Shown: positions 1-6,825 of the stretch, piece after piece
Position numbering within the stretch: the first letter of the stretch is position 1
How the letters are laid out: each line of letters begins with the position of its first letter
Assembly: GCA_002501845.1 (NCBI GenBank)
Contig: DAOL01000020.1
Coordinates: 4,989-21,638 of the forward strand
Reading direction: 5' to 3'
DNA: 16,650 nt
From: Nitrososphaera sp. UBA217
GTDB taxonomy: Archaea; Thermoproteota; Nitrososphaeria; Nitrososphaerales; Nitrososphaeraceae
The notes under the pieces: generated by a model
What the model was told of the DNA's origin: nothing
Databases searched by the model: none
Seen by the model: only the letters and a program-made list of their open reading frames with translations
Position numbers and translations under genes: made by a program

Positions 1-938
1 ATAGAACCTGCAAGACCCAAGACTACTGCCACAGTGAAGAGTCGGGAATACATATGCCTCTTTGTTGGATAGATTATTACCCTTGCTTGCCTCCTGTCAA
101 CAAATCCATAGCTGATGAACGCGGCGCCAAGGGTCATTGCGCCGACGATCGCGTACCTTGTGTTATAGTCGATGTTGGTGGAAAAGAACATGTTAAACCC
201 AATCCAGAATATTGCTGCACCCCCAATGATCTCTATTGTAGAGATATATGAGAGGAACTTGGGCTTGCTCTCCTTCGAGTCAACTGCATACTGAGAGACA
301 ATGCTGACAGCGCCAGAGACGCCGACGCACAGGAGCATCCGCAGCCCAACTGCCGCCAGTAGCGGCGGTATCAAAAGCGTGAGCGCAGGGAACATTGGAA
401 TCACGTTTTTCTGCGCATAGCTCCCGTCCATCGGGATGTCTGCAAATGGGATGGCAAATATGTTGCCGATTGAGTTGAGACCCATGTCTTTTCCCTGCAG
501 AGCGTAATCTGCAGCCATACCGAACATGATGTTCCCAAAGATTGGCGCAAAGAGCGCCATCTTTGTCAGCTGCCAGAGTGCAAAGCTCATCTTGCCCATT
601 TGAAATTCAGAGTATCGTGACATCTTGCCCCGAGACTCGTAGTCGCCGCGCTTGAGGAAGTTTATCAGCATCTTGATGCCGTACCACGTTAGCGAGCAGC
701 GCACGTTGAAATTCACACGCACAAGTACAATGGCGGCTAGAATCAGACCGGAAAGGGTCGAATAATATAGCGGCTTTGTAAAGAACTCGCCAAACTCTTC
801 CACGTTCAAGAGGAGGTTTACTGATTGATTGCCTACTATACCAAATATGATAACGCCAATCGCGGCAAATACAGCGATTCGGACTACCCTGCCAATATCT
901 GCGCGGGGCGTCTTGTCCTCATTGTACGTGTCCCACAA
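1..938 (-). CDS. Multi-pass membrane protein, C-terminus beyond the left edge
   Basis: One uninterrupted frame of 312 codons on the minus strand runs off the window start, so the protein is partial. I see hydrophobic stretches near residues 17-35, 52-72, 180-215 (LTLLIPPLLAAVGLRMLL), 230-250 (IIGGAAIFWIGFNMFF), 260-280 and at the cut end, separated by charged loops; an integral membrane protein with at least five or six TM segments. No ATG or GTG lies near the start of the frame. The only plausible initiator is TTG at 938-936, four codons after an in-frame TAA, with a TATA-like ATTAAAG about 27 nt before it, which fits a leaderless transcript. It lies 38 nt downstream of priS on the same strand. 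Function is not recognised; a distant resemblance to large UPF0182-type membrane proteins is only an impression. Confidence 0.8.
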   Translation of the reverse strand, partial: MWDTYNEDKTPRADIGRVVRIAVFAAIGVIIFGIVGNQSVNLLLNVEEFGEFFTKPLYYSTLSGLILAAIVLVRVNFNVRCSLTWYGIKMLINFLKRGDYESRGKMSRYSEFQMGKMSFALWQLTKMALFAPIFGNIMFGMAADYALQGKDMGLNSIGNIFAIPFADIPMDGSYAQKNVIPMFPALTLLIPPLLAAVGLRMLLCVGVSGAVSIVSQYAVDSKESKPKFLSYISTIEIIGGAAIFWIGFNMFFSTNIDYNTRYAIVGAMTLGAAFISYGFVDRRQARVIIYPTKRHMYSRLFTVAVVLGLAGS

Positions 939-963
939 ACGAACTGTTTATCCAACAAGACCC

Positions 964-970
964 TTTAATG
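964..970 (-). promoter_or_regulatory. TATA-like box before the membrane protein gene
   Basis: Minus-strand ATTAAAG lies about 27 nt before the TTG at 938 in the 38-nt gap after priS. The spacing fits an archaeal box A serving a leaderless transcript, so this gene may not depend on the priLS transcript. Confidence 0.35.
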
Positions 971-976
971 TGTTTA

Positions 977-2140
977 TTAGTTTGCTTCTGCAAGCCGTTT
1001 GCAAATAAGATAAACTGCTGCATATGCCGGAAGCTCTGCAGATTCTTTAGAAATGTTGAATGACTTGTTCTTTAATTTCAACTTGACCGACGTCTTGACT
1101 CTAACACTTACCTTGTTGTCGCCCAGCAGACAAGCCTCGACAAGGGGGTCGAACGAATCAAGGTCTCCACACTTCATTTTGACGAGCCCGCTCTTACTGT
1201 TGAGCGTGCCGGGCATCCTGAAAACTCTGTGGACATCGGTCGTCACCTGCGGGTCTATCCTGACACCCATGTCGCGTGCCATCCTGTCAACATCGACCTT
1301 GAACGGAGTGTAGCCGCCCCTTTGCTCTACAATGTGCTTGAGCTTGATTATAGACGAGCTCTTGATTTTTAGTTTGTCGGCAACCCTTGCTCTCCAGCCG
1401 TATGCAAGGCCACTCTTGGGAAACTTGATAAGAAACAAGTTTTCAGCATTGCGCTTTCTCACACCTACACTTTCTGCCATGAGGCCGGCGCCTGAGATGT
1501 AGCCGACAAGGTCGGAGCGAGCTTGCGGGTCAAGCCTAGCATACGCACCGTCGCTTATGTGGACGTGAAAGCCGTTGTTGCCGGAAAAATAGACTTGGAT
1601 GGCGCCTTGCTTCATGCCAAGGTCGCCCGTCAGAAACTCGATAAGGTGCTTGACCTCTTTTTTTGACCCATCGATACAATTGGCGCATGGTATCGAAACG
1701 CTATCTAACTCTTTGCCGCTGCACAACTGGCAAGGATATCCTTTCTTTTCGTCAGGCGCGGACGCCGACGCGCGGCCGCAGTTTGCACAAACAAAGTAGG
1801 AATGTGAAGAGACGCATGGCAGGTGGAGGTCCTTACCATCAATATCAAATATCAGGTCGGCTCCAAGCCACTGCTTTTCCTGCATCGGATATGTTGGAAA
1901 GCGGTAGTACGCGTTTGAGCAATAAATGTCGGCGGGGGCTTCCTTAATTATTGTTGCAGTCAGTTCCTTCATGCTATTAAAAGAAAGATGCCTGACCATG
2001 CCGACTTGGGCAAACTGCATGTAGCCAAACTCACGCTGCTCTATCATGTCAGGCGTTTCAATCATGTTAGGCTTGAAGTAATATCCCCTGAACGCACTCC
2101 TGACTGCACTAATGGTTTTGGCAAGCGCGCTTTGTGTCAT
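977..2140 (-). CDS. priS: DNA primase small (catalytic) subunit PriS
   Basis: Archaeo-eukaryotic primase catalytic subunit, which with PriL makes RNA primers for replication. The protein is 387 aa from ATG 2140. The metal-binding catalytic pair is FDID (D99, D101). The nucleotide-binding motif SGNNGFHVH is at 186-194, and the late acidic/basic motif IDPQVTTDVHRVFRMPG is near 295-311. A cysteine-rich insertion (C109, C118, C121, C137, C140, C152, C155) is the zinc-binding module and appears expanded. The frame is open further upstream, but the ATG at 2140 overlaps the priL stop as ATGA and starts the family-typical N-terminus, so I take it as the start. It is translationally coupled to priL. 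Identification is firm from the motifs and the PriL neighbour. Confidence 0.95.
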   Translation of the reverse strand: MTQSALAKTISAVRSAFRGYYFKPNMIETPDMIEQREFGYMQFAQVGMVRHLSFNSMKELTATIIKEAPADIYCSNAYYRFPTYPMQEKQWLGADLIFDIDGKDLHLPCVSSHSYFVCANCGRASASAPDEKKGYPCQLCSGKELDSVSIPCANCIDGSKKEVKHLIEFLTGDLGMKQGAIQVYFSGNNGFHVHISDGAYARLDPQARSDLVGYISGAGLMAESVGVRKRNAENLFLIKFPKSGLAYGWRARVADKLKIKSSSIIKLKHIVEQRGGYTPFKVDVDRMARDMGVRIDPQVTTDVHRVFRMPGTLNSKSGLVKMKCGDLDSFDPLVEACLLGDNKVSVRVKTSVKLKLKNKSFNISKESAELPAYAAVYLICKRLAEAN

Positions 2141-3162
2141 TTCCTTTTCCTGCCAAACTGAATTGGGTTGATTATGCCATTGCATTCCGCAATAGCAAAG
2201 CAAAGGTTCTCATTGCGGAGCTTGTCGCACGAGGGAACAGAGTACTTTGTCCGGCTCCCCTTCATGCCAGCAAGGTGTTCTACCTGATAGCGCGTTATTT
2301 TTTCGTTAAAGTCAGGGGCATTTTCATACATCATTACTATCTGGTCTACTGGCTTGCGAATTGCAAGCATGTAAGTGGCAAGCATAACTCGCGCAGAATG
2401 TGGAAGGTTTTCTCCCCTGCCCATGACTTCAAGGGCATGCTTGACACACGGAGGGTATTCGGTGACGGCAGTGACGCGGTATTCATAGCGCGGCGCAAGT
2501 TTCGATCGCAGGTCGTCTGCCTTTACCTTGATTGCCTGAGGCAGGGTAGGAAGCGTCATCATCCTGATCTTTTCATAAATAAGCACCGATAGCTCGTTCC
2601 TGACAAGTCTGACGGTTTCGTCGACGTCAAGGTAAACATAGCCATTGTGAACGAGCCTGTTTATGAGCTTCCATTCCTGTTCGTGGAAGTGAGAAGACCT
2701 TGCGAGATAGTCCGGAACCTTAACCTTAAGCAGCCGGCCATCCTCTGAAATCTCAATTTTCAACTTGAACAAGTCGTCGAAAATCTTGGCAAAAAGTGAT
2801 CGCTTTTGCATTTCGTTCTGGCGTTTAAGGTCTTCCGTAAGGAACTTTTCGGCGCGCCGGGCCTCGGCCAAGGTGAACTTCCTTAGCACCGACTCCATGC
2901 CAATTGATTTAACCATTATTAGCGAAACCAAGAATGTGAGGATTTCAATTTCGTACCTGTCAAGCTTGTCGTAGATGTTGCCGCTGACTTCGACCTCCAC
3001 GCGTTCGGCAGCCCTGTCAATAACGTCTTTCATGTCAGGTCTTTCAAGCTCCTCCCAGCCAAAGCCCGACTCGCGCAGGTATTCTCCCGCTTCGTTCAAG
3101 AAGGGATACTTTGCTAGGTCGCCGGTCCCCATCCTTATGGACGACAAGTTCGAGCTATCCAT
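2137..3162 (-). CDS. priL: DNA primase large subunit PriL (Fe-S)
   Basis: Regulatory large subunit of archaeal primase, which carries a 4Fe-4S cluster and supports initiation by PriS. With the start at ATG 3162 it is 341 aa. The C-terminal domain has the expected four cysteines: C239 (YPPCVKHAL), C312 (VPSCDKL), C321 and C327 (CFAIAEC), followed by the family ending INPIQFG. The N-terminal half is helical and charged. The frame is open upstream to 3438, but that extension overlaps the nfo gene on the other strand and reads as shadow sequence. A second ATG at 3132 is also possible. Its stop overlaps the priS start by 4 nt, so the pair is an operon. The 64-nt gap to nfo is a divergent promoter region. 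Confidence 0.93.
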   Translation of the reverse strand: MDSSNLSSIRMGTGDLAKYPFLNEAGEYLRESGFGWEELERPDMKDVIDRAAERVEVEVSGNIYDKLDRYEIEILTFLVSLIMVKSIGMESVLRKFTLAEARRAEKFLTEDLKRQNEMQKRSLFAKIFDDLFKLKIEISEDGRLLKVKVPDYLARSSHFHEQEWKLINRLVHNGYVYLDVDETVRLVRNELSVLIYEKIRMMTLPTLPQAIKVKADDLRSKLAPRYEYRVTAVTEYPPCVKHALEVMGRGENLPHSARVMLATYMLAIRKPVDQIVMMYENAPDFNEKITRYQVEHLAGMKGSRTKYSVPSCDKLRNENLCFAIAECNGIINPIQFGRKRK

Positions 3163-3189
3163 AGCTGAACTGCCATAAAAATGCCATTG

Positions 3190-3204
3190 CAATAAGTTAA
3201 AGTA
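3190..3204. promoter_or_regulatory. Shared divergent promoter, priL / nfo
   Basis: The AT-rich core CAATAAGTTAAAGTA is the only box-A-like sequence in the 64-nt gap. On the plus strand TTAAAG is centred about 27 nt before the nfo ATG at 3227, which fits a leaderless mRNA. On the minus strand CTTATT is about 31 nt before the priL ATG at 3162. The two promoters therefore overlap. Confidence 0.5.
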
Positions 3205-3226
3205 CGCATTTGCACGCGAAGCAAGC

Positions 3227-4078
3227 ATGGGTATCAAGGTTGGGTTCCACGTCTCTATCGCCGGCGGCATTTCAAATTCGGTGGATAATGCAAAAAAGAT
3301 AGGATGCACCGCGTTCCAGATATTTAGCAGAAACCCAAACGGCTGGGTAGCCAAGCATCTTGCGCCAGACGACGTACACCTGTTCAAAAGTAAGTTAGTG
3401 GCAAGTGGCATAGAAAAAAATTCCGTAATAGTACACATGCCCTACTTGTCAAATCCGTCCGGGCCAGACGGCGAATTGTACAAGAAATCGGTAGAAATGT
3501 TGACAGAGGAGATGCGGAGATGCAGCACTCTTGGAATACCGTACCTTGTCATACATCTTGGAAGCCACATGGGCAAGGGGCAGGCAAGTGGCATAGACCA
3601 ACTGGTGAAGGCGATCGAGAATGCTAAGACCAAATCAGAGGGCTCACCCGTAGTGCTGCTTGAGAACAGCGCGGGACAAAAGAACAGCATAGGGGGCAAT
3701 TTTGAAGAGCTGCGAATGATCCTCGACAGGCTCGACAAGCCGAAGGAACTTGGTGTGTGTGTCGACACTTGCCATCTGTTTGCCTCCGGCTACGATCTCA
3801 GAACAAAGGCGGATGTAGACAAGACGCTTGAAACTTTTGACAATACCGTCGGGCTCAAAGAGCTCAAGTTCGTGCATCTGAATGATTCAAAGCGGCCATT
3901 GGGATCAAAGGGGGACAGGCACGAGCACATCGGCCTTGGATACATAGGGAAAGAGGGTTTGGCAGCATTTCTCAACCACCGAGCCATCCGGGGCTTGCCT
4001 GTCATAATGGAGACCCCAATCGACGAGAAGAGGGGAAAAGAACAAAACCTCAAAGTGGTACTGGACATCATGCAATAG
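3227..4078 (+). CDS. nfo: Endonuclease IV (AP endonuclease)
   Basis: Class II AP endonuclease of the TIM-barrel Nfo family, which cleaves abasic sites in base excision repair using a trinuclear zinc centre. It is 283 aa, the usual length. All nine metal ligands known from the E. coli enzyme are present, each shifted by one residue: H70, H110, E146, D180, H183, H217, D230, H232 and E262. The motifs are GFHVSIAGG, IHLGSHMG, LLENSAGQ, VDTCHLFASGYD, FVHLNDSK, DRHEHIGLG and METP. The start ATG 3227 gives the canonical N-terminus and sits about 27 nt from a TATA-like box. It is divergent from the primase operon, and its stop is 2 nt from the stop of the convergent next gene. Confidence 0.97.
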   Translation: MGIKVGFHVSIAGGISNSVDNAKKIGCTAFQIFSRNPNGWVAKHLAPDDVHLFKSKLVASGIEKNSVIVHMPYLSNPSGPDGELYKKSVEMLTEEMRRCSTLGIPYLVIHLGSHMGKGQASGIDQLVKAIENAKTKSEGSPVVLLENSAGQKNSIGGNFEELRMILDRLDKPKELGVCVDTCHLFASGYDLRTKADVDKTLETFDNTVGLKELKFVHLNDSKRPLGSKGDRHEHIGLGYIGKEGLAAFLNHRAIRGLPVIMETPIDEKRGKEQNLKVVLDIMQ

Positions 4079-4080
4079 AC

Positions 4081-4395
4081 TTATTTGAGCCTGTGTGACT
4101 CCAGTTTCGTCGAGCCTTCATAATATGTTACGACAAGAATGTCGCCAACATTGTAAAGGCACTGCCGAATTTCCTTTGGCTGACTGTCCGGCGGCTCTAC
4201 CACGCACACGTCCCCTTGCTTTAGCGAAACCAACACATCTTGAGTTACAGTCTTCCTCGTAAAGAGCTGTACAAGCGGAAAGCCCTGTATCATCTGTATA
4301 ACCATGAACGCCCCAAAAAAGGCAAGGCCGAAGAGTATCGCCAGCTTTTTTGTAGACATCTTCTCAAATTCCGACGAGTCTGACTGGTAGCCCAC
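4081..4395 (-). CDS. Small single-TM protein, function unknown
   Basis: 104 aa starting at GTG 4395. The N-terminal dozen residues are polar, followed by one hydrophobic helix at about 18-37 (KLAILFGLAFFGAFMVIQ), then a soluble C-terminal domain of about 65 residues with two cysteines (C64, C79) that could pair if it lies outside the cell. The ending is rich in beta-type residues (GDILVVTYYEGSTKLESHRL), like a small OB/SH3-type fold, but I recognise no family. A second start, ATG 4359 (MSTKKLAIL), is possible. The GTG is preferred because a TTTTTTAG-type box is centred about 25 nt upstream, the leaderless distance. It converges on nfo with 2 nt between stops. Confidence 0.75.
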   Translation of the reverse strand: MGYQSDSSEFEKMSTKKLAILFGLAFFGAFMVIQMIQGFPLVQLFTRKTVTQDVLVSLKQGDVCVVEPPDSQPKEIRQCLYNVGDILVVTYYEGSTKLESHRLK

Positions 4396-4411
4396 GTCGT
4401 TACGGCGTAAG

Positions 4412-4424
4412 CACTTCTAAAAAA
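4412..4424 (-). promoter_or_regulatory. TATA-like box for the 104-aa protein gene
   Basis: Minus-strand ACTTTTTTAGAAG is centred about 25 nt before GTG 4395, the expected box-A distance for a leaderless transcript. It lies in the 38-nt gap behind the C2H2 mini-gene. Confidence 0.45.
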
Positions 4425-4433
4425 GTTATGGTA

Positions 4434-4625
4434 TTACCGAGACTCTTCTACGGCTTCCTCGATCGCTTCTTCTTGCTCGAGCCACTCGTCGAAATAAGCC
4501 AGCAGGAGATGGGAGGCAAGTTCCTCTTTGGTGTGATCTGTCTTGAGGTGGATCGGCATGTACTCCGGAGTGAAAAATAGGTTACAGATGTAACAGAACG
4601 GGTTCCGCTCATGCTCTGTCAACAA
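4434..4625 (-). CDS. C2H2 zinc-finger mini-protein (63 aa)
   Basis: A 63-aa protein with a single finger near its N-terminus: CYIC, 11 residues, H, 4 residues, H (C-x2-C-x11-H-x4-H). An acidic C-terminal helix follows (EEAIEEAVEES). It could bind DNA, RNA or a protein partner; no specific function is assigned. There is no ATG in the frame near the start. Two tandem TTG codons (4625 and 4622) are the candidate starts, and a good TATA box lies 28-36 nt upstream, giving a leader of only a few bases. A 6-bp inverted repeat sits just upstream of that box. The finger geometry makes it a credible gene despite its size. Confidence 0.72.
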   Translation of the reverse strand: MLTEHERNPFCYICNLFFTPEYMPIHLKTDHTKEELASHLLLAYFDEWLEQEEAIEEAVEESR

Positions 4626-4652
4626 GACAGTTCACCTAGTTATCCGGTTGTC

Positions 4653-4660
4653 AATATAAG
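4653..4660 (-). promoter_or_regulatory. TATA box for the C2H2 mini-gene
   Basis: Minus-strand CTTATATT is centred about 32 nt before the first TTG, predicting transcription from about 4630. Confidence 0.5.
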
Positions 4661-4669
4661 AATATCGAT

Positions 4670-4687
4670 ATGTCCCTGTTTGGACAT
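4670..4687. repeat. Inverted repeat ATGTCC-6-GGACAT, possible operator
   Basis: Perfect 6-bp arms separated by CTGTTT, located 10 nt upstream of the TATA box of the minus-strand C2H2 gene. The position suits a regulator site beside the TFB/TBP footprint. That role is inference from position and symmetry only. Confidence 0.3.
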
Positions 4688-4693
4688 TCACCG

Positions 4694-4730
4694 GCTGCCC
4701 GTCCGTTGCCCCGGCCGTTGTCGGACCAGC
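4694..4730. other. Inverted repeat / possible hairpin in the gap before aroA'
   Basis: GCTG-CCC-GTCCG pairs with CGGAC-CAGC, giving nine base pairs with a 3-nt bulge and a 16-nt GC-rich loop. It is in the 360-nt stretch between the C2H2 gene and aroA'. No promoter is evident directly before it, so whether it is transcribed is unknown. The rest of this stretch holds the dyads and small ORF listed separately, plus CTCGC/GCGAG arms at 4851-4855 and 4872-4876. Confidence 0.25.
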
Positions 4731-4747
4731 AACATGTACCTGCTTAA

Positions 4748-4843
4748 ATGATCACCGAGCCGGCAGTGATTTTCTACGATGGAGAATATGTCAATAATAG
4801 TGGCCTTGAGGTGGCCGGGAGTTTAGATCAAACAGAATCTTAA
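4748..4843 (+). CDS. Possible 31-aa small ORF
   Basis: ATG 4748 to TAA 4843 encodes 31 residues beginning MITEPAVIFYDGEYV and ending in a Ser/Asp/Glu-rich tail. The composition looks protein-like, with no rare runs. There is no clear TATA box at the leaderless distance and no Shine-Dalgarno sequence. It lies 142 nt before aroA' on the same strand, so it could be a leader peptide, a remnant or chance. I do not recognise it. Confidence 0.2.
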   Translation: MITEPAVIFYDGEYVNNSGLEVAGSLDQTES

Positions 4844-4950
4844 GTACCGCCTCGCAGATTAGCTCAGACAAGCGAGATGTGACCTGCATAGGCTGAACAT
4901 GAGAGTCGGGGCTCCCAGAAATCATCACACAATTTCATAGGAGTAAATAA

Positions 4951-4959
4951 GTTATAAGG
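4951..4959 (+). promoter_or_regulatory. aroA': TATA-like box before aroA'
   Basis: GTTATAAGG is centred about 31 nt before ATG 4986, predicting a start of transcription near 4981 and an almost leaderless mRNA. It abuts a GGAGGG Shine-Dalgarno-like sequence (4958-4963), which could only act if transcription begins further upstream, for example from the AT-rich sequence around 4929-4938. Confidence 0.4.
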
Positions 4960-4985
4960 AGGGCATCAAGAATGTCTTGATACAT
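4958..4985 (+). promoter_or_regulatory. aroA': SD-hairpin-start arrangement of aroA'
   Basis: GGAGGG is followed by the perfect inverted repeat ATCAAG-AATGT-CTTGAT (4965-4981) and then ACAT-ATG. The linear SD-to-ATG distance of 22 nt is too long for initiation, but folding the 17-nt hairpin would leave about 5 nt. The loop contains an ATG that opens a two-codon frame (ATG TCT TGA), and the TGA overlaps an in-frame TTG at 4977. Confidence 0.35.
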
Positions 4986-5768
4986 ATGGTCTTTGGCAGG
5001 GACATCAGGCTTTCTAGGATATTGAAAGACGGAAAGATGCTGTGCATACCCATGGATCACGGCATCAGCAACGGTCCTATCAAGGGGCTAGAAGACATTA
5101 ACGGCATGATCTACCAATGCGCTTCTGCCGGGCTGACATGCGTGCTTGTCAACAAGGGAATAATCAAGACCATGCCGAGATCGCCAGACATCGGTCTGAT
5201 CGCGCACTTCTCAGGAAGCACATCGCTAGGTCCTGCTCCGAATCGGAAGATGCTGATGGGGAGCGTCGAAGGAGCGATCAGGCTCGGAGCCGACGCGGTG
5301 TCGCTGCACATCAACATCGGTGCAAAAGAAGAGCCGGAAATGCTGCAGAAACTAGGTATGGTGTCTGACAAATGCGACGAGTGGAGCGTTCCACTTGTTG
5401 CAATGATGTACCCACGCGGAGAGAACATCAAGAATCCCCACGACCCAGAAATCGTTGCTCACGCGGCAAGAGTGGGAGCGGAGGCCGGCGCTGACATCGT
5501 AAAAGCAGTGTATACTGGCGATGTCGATTCGTTCAAAAGGGTGGTGAAGAGCTGTCCCGTCCCAATAGTGATCGCCGGAGGGCCCAAAGCCAATACCGAC
5601 AAGGAAATTCTTGAAATGTGCGCCGGCGCAATGGCGGCAGGCGCAAAAGGCGTGACTTTTGGCCGCAACATCTTCCAGCACAAGAACCCGCCGGCGATGG
5701 TGCGCGCACTGCGCAAGGTGATAATTGACAATAGACCCGTTAGAGAGGCTCTGAAGGAACTTGACTGA
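4986..5768 (+). CDS. aroA': 2-amino-3,7-dideoxy-D-threo-hept-6-ulosonate synthase
   Basis: Class I aldolase of the archaeal shikimate entry route (ADTH synthase). In the known pathway it condenses a 6-deoxy-5-ketofructose phosphate with L-aspartate semialdehyde, bypassing DAHP synthase. It is 260 aa from ATG 4986. The motifs are IPMDHGISNGP (D24, H25), MYPRGE (Y142) and the Schiff-base lysine in DIVKAVYTGD (K173), then IAGGPK and a terminal GRNIFQH phosphate-binding segment. The frame could also begin at TTG 4977, but the ATG gives the usual MV-G-DIRLSRIL N-terminus. The end overlaps aroB' by 8 nt, so both are co-translated. It resembles FBP aldolase class I, but the aroB' partner settles the role. 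Confidence 0.93.
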   Translation: MVFGRDIRLSRILKDGKMLCIPMDHGISNGPIKGLEDINGMIYQCASAGLTCVLVNKGIIKTMPRSPDIGLIAHFSGSTSLGPAPNRKMLMGSVEGAIRLGADAVSLHINIGAKEEPEMLQKLGMVSDKCDEWSVPLVAMMYPRGENIKNPHDPEIVAHAARVGAEAGADIVKAVYTGDVDSFKRVVKSCPVPIVIAGGPKANTDKEILEMCAGAMAAGAKGVTFGRNIFQHKNPPAMVRALRKVIIDNRPVREALKELD

Positions 5769-6825
5769 CGCCAAACCAAAAGAGCTGATAGTCAGGCCGA
5801 CGGCAACGAAATCGGCGCTGCCCGGCTTTATGTTAAAGCTGAAAGAGAAAAATATCACAATCCTCAACGCCGACCCCAAGCTTGCGGGCAGTAACTTTCG
5901 TACGATCTACGAGTCGGAAGACGCCGATATGGTCATTTGCAAGACGATTGATCAGTTAAAATCGCTTAGTTCGTCTGGCAAGAGCCTCGGTTACTTTAAG
6001 AAGGTATTGAACAGCGCCGACATCGACGAGATCGAAAGGGTATCGCAGGCAGGTGCAGATTTTGTCATCGTTGACGCGGCCGATTGGAAGATAATCCCGC
6101 TCGAGAATATTATCGCCAAGCTGCACAGATCAAAGACTAAAGTGTTCACAACCGCAAAAAATTCAGGGGAAGTCGCGACAATGTTTGCTGTTCTCGAACT
6201 TGGGGTGGACGCCGTGATACTGTCGGCAGATACCGAACAGGAAGTTGACAGGGTCATGCAACAACTGGCGACGGCAAGGTTCCCCATAAAGCCGGCGAAG
6301 ATAGTAGAGATCAAAGACGTCGGCACTGGCGAACGTGTCTGCGTAGACACGGCATCAATGATGGAGATGGGGGAGGGCATGCTGGTTGGGAGTAGATCGA
6401 ACTTTATGCTCTTAGTGCATAACGAGTCGGTCGGTTCATCGTTTACGTCGCCCCGACCGTTTCGGGTGAACGCCGGTGCGGTGTATTGTTATACGATAGC
6501 GCCGGACGGCAAGACCCGCTATCTTTCCGAGATTGAATCTGGAAGTGAGGTTTGGGTCGTGAACAAGGAGGGTGCGGCGAGGAGGGCAGTTGTAGGCAGG
6601 TCCAAAATAGAGACGCGCCCCTTGAGGATGATACGCGCCGAGATCGACGGCGAGACAGGCACTGTTATCCTGCAGAACGCTGAGACTATAAGACTGATAA
6701 ACAAGGACGGTAACCTCTTGTCAGTGACGGAGGTCAAGGTTGGAGACAAGGTGCTGGGATACGCCAAGCGCGCTTCAGGCCGGCACTTTGGTATGGAAGT
6801 GGACGAATATATCGTAGAAAAATAG
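5761..6825 (+). CDS. aroB': 3-dehydroquinate synthase II
   Basis: Archaeal DHQ synthase (AroB', DHQS_II family), which uses NAD to oxidatively deaminate and cyclise the AroA' product to 3-dehydroquinate. It is 354 aa, the usual length. Hallmarks are GERVCVDTASMMEMGEGMLVG (190-210) and RPFRVNAGAVYCY (232-244), with a regular beta-rich C-terminal domain. The start is TTG 5761, overlapping the aroA' end by 8 nt; no ATG or GTG lies in frame near the N-terminus. An AAGGA sits only 2 nt before the TTG, so initiation probably depends on coupling. The stop TAG is immediately followed by the stop of a minus-strand 43-aa gene, with no spacer. Confidence 0.95.
   Translation: MTDAKPKELIVRPTATKSALPGFMLKLKEKNITILNADPKLAGSNFRTIYESEDADMVICKTIDQLKSLSSSGKSLGYFKKVLNSADIDEIERVSQAGADFVIVDAADWKIIPLENIIAKLHRSKTKVFTTAKNSGEVATMFAVLELGVDAVILSADTEQEVDRVMQQLATARFPIKPAKIVEIKDVGTGERVCVDTASMMEMGEGMLVGSRSNFMLLVHNESVGSSFTSPRPFRVNAGAVYCYTIAPDGKTRYLSEIESGSEVWVVNKEGAARRAVVGRSKIETRPLRMIRAEIDGETGTVILQNAETIRLINKDGNLLSVTEVKVGDKVLGYAKRASGRHFGMEVDEYIVEK

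Noticed and set aside
2141..2203. 21-residue N-terminal extension of PriS
   Set aside because: It overlaps the conserved PriL C-terminus; the ATGA junction gives a better start.
3163..3438. 92-residue N-terminal extension of PriL
   Set aside because: It lies entirely over the promoter and 5' part of nfo on the other strand, and the residues do not look like primase; the start is placed at 3162.
4346..4351. T6 tract as a terminator for nfo
   Set aside because: It is within the coding sequence of the 104-aa gene (lysine codons on the minus strand) and about 270 nt past nfo; possible but not supportable.
4849..4925. tRNA-like sequence (TAGCTCAGAC...GCGAG followed by GTCGGGGCTCCC)
   Set aside because: The D-arm-like piece is suggestive, but there is no acceptor pairing, no proper anticodon arm and no TTC T-loop; a decayed tRNA cannot be supported.
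5352..5879. 175-codon minus-strand ORF opposite aroA'/aroB'
   Set aside because: A shadow of strongly conserved plus-strand genes, with no recognisable protein features.
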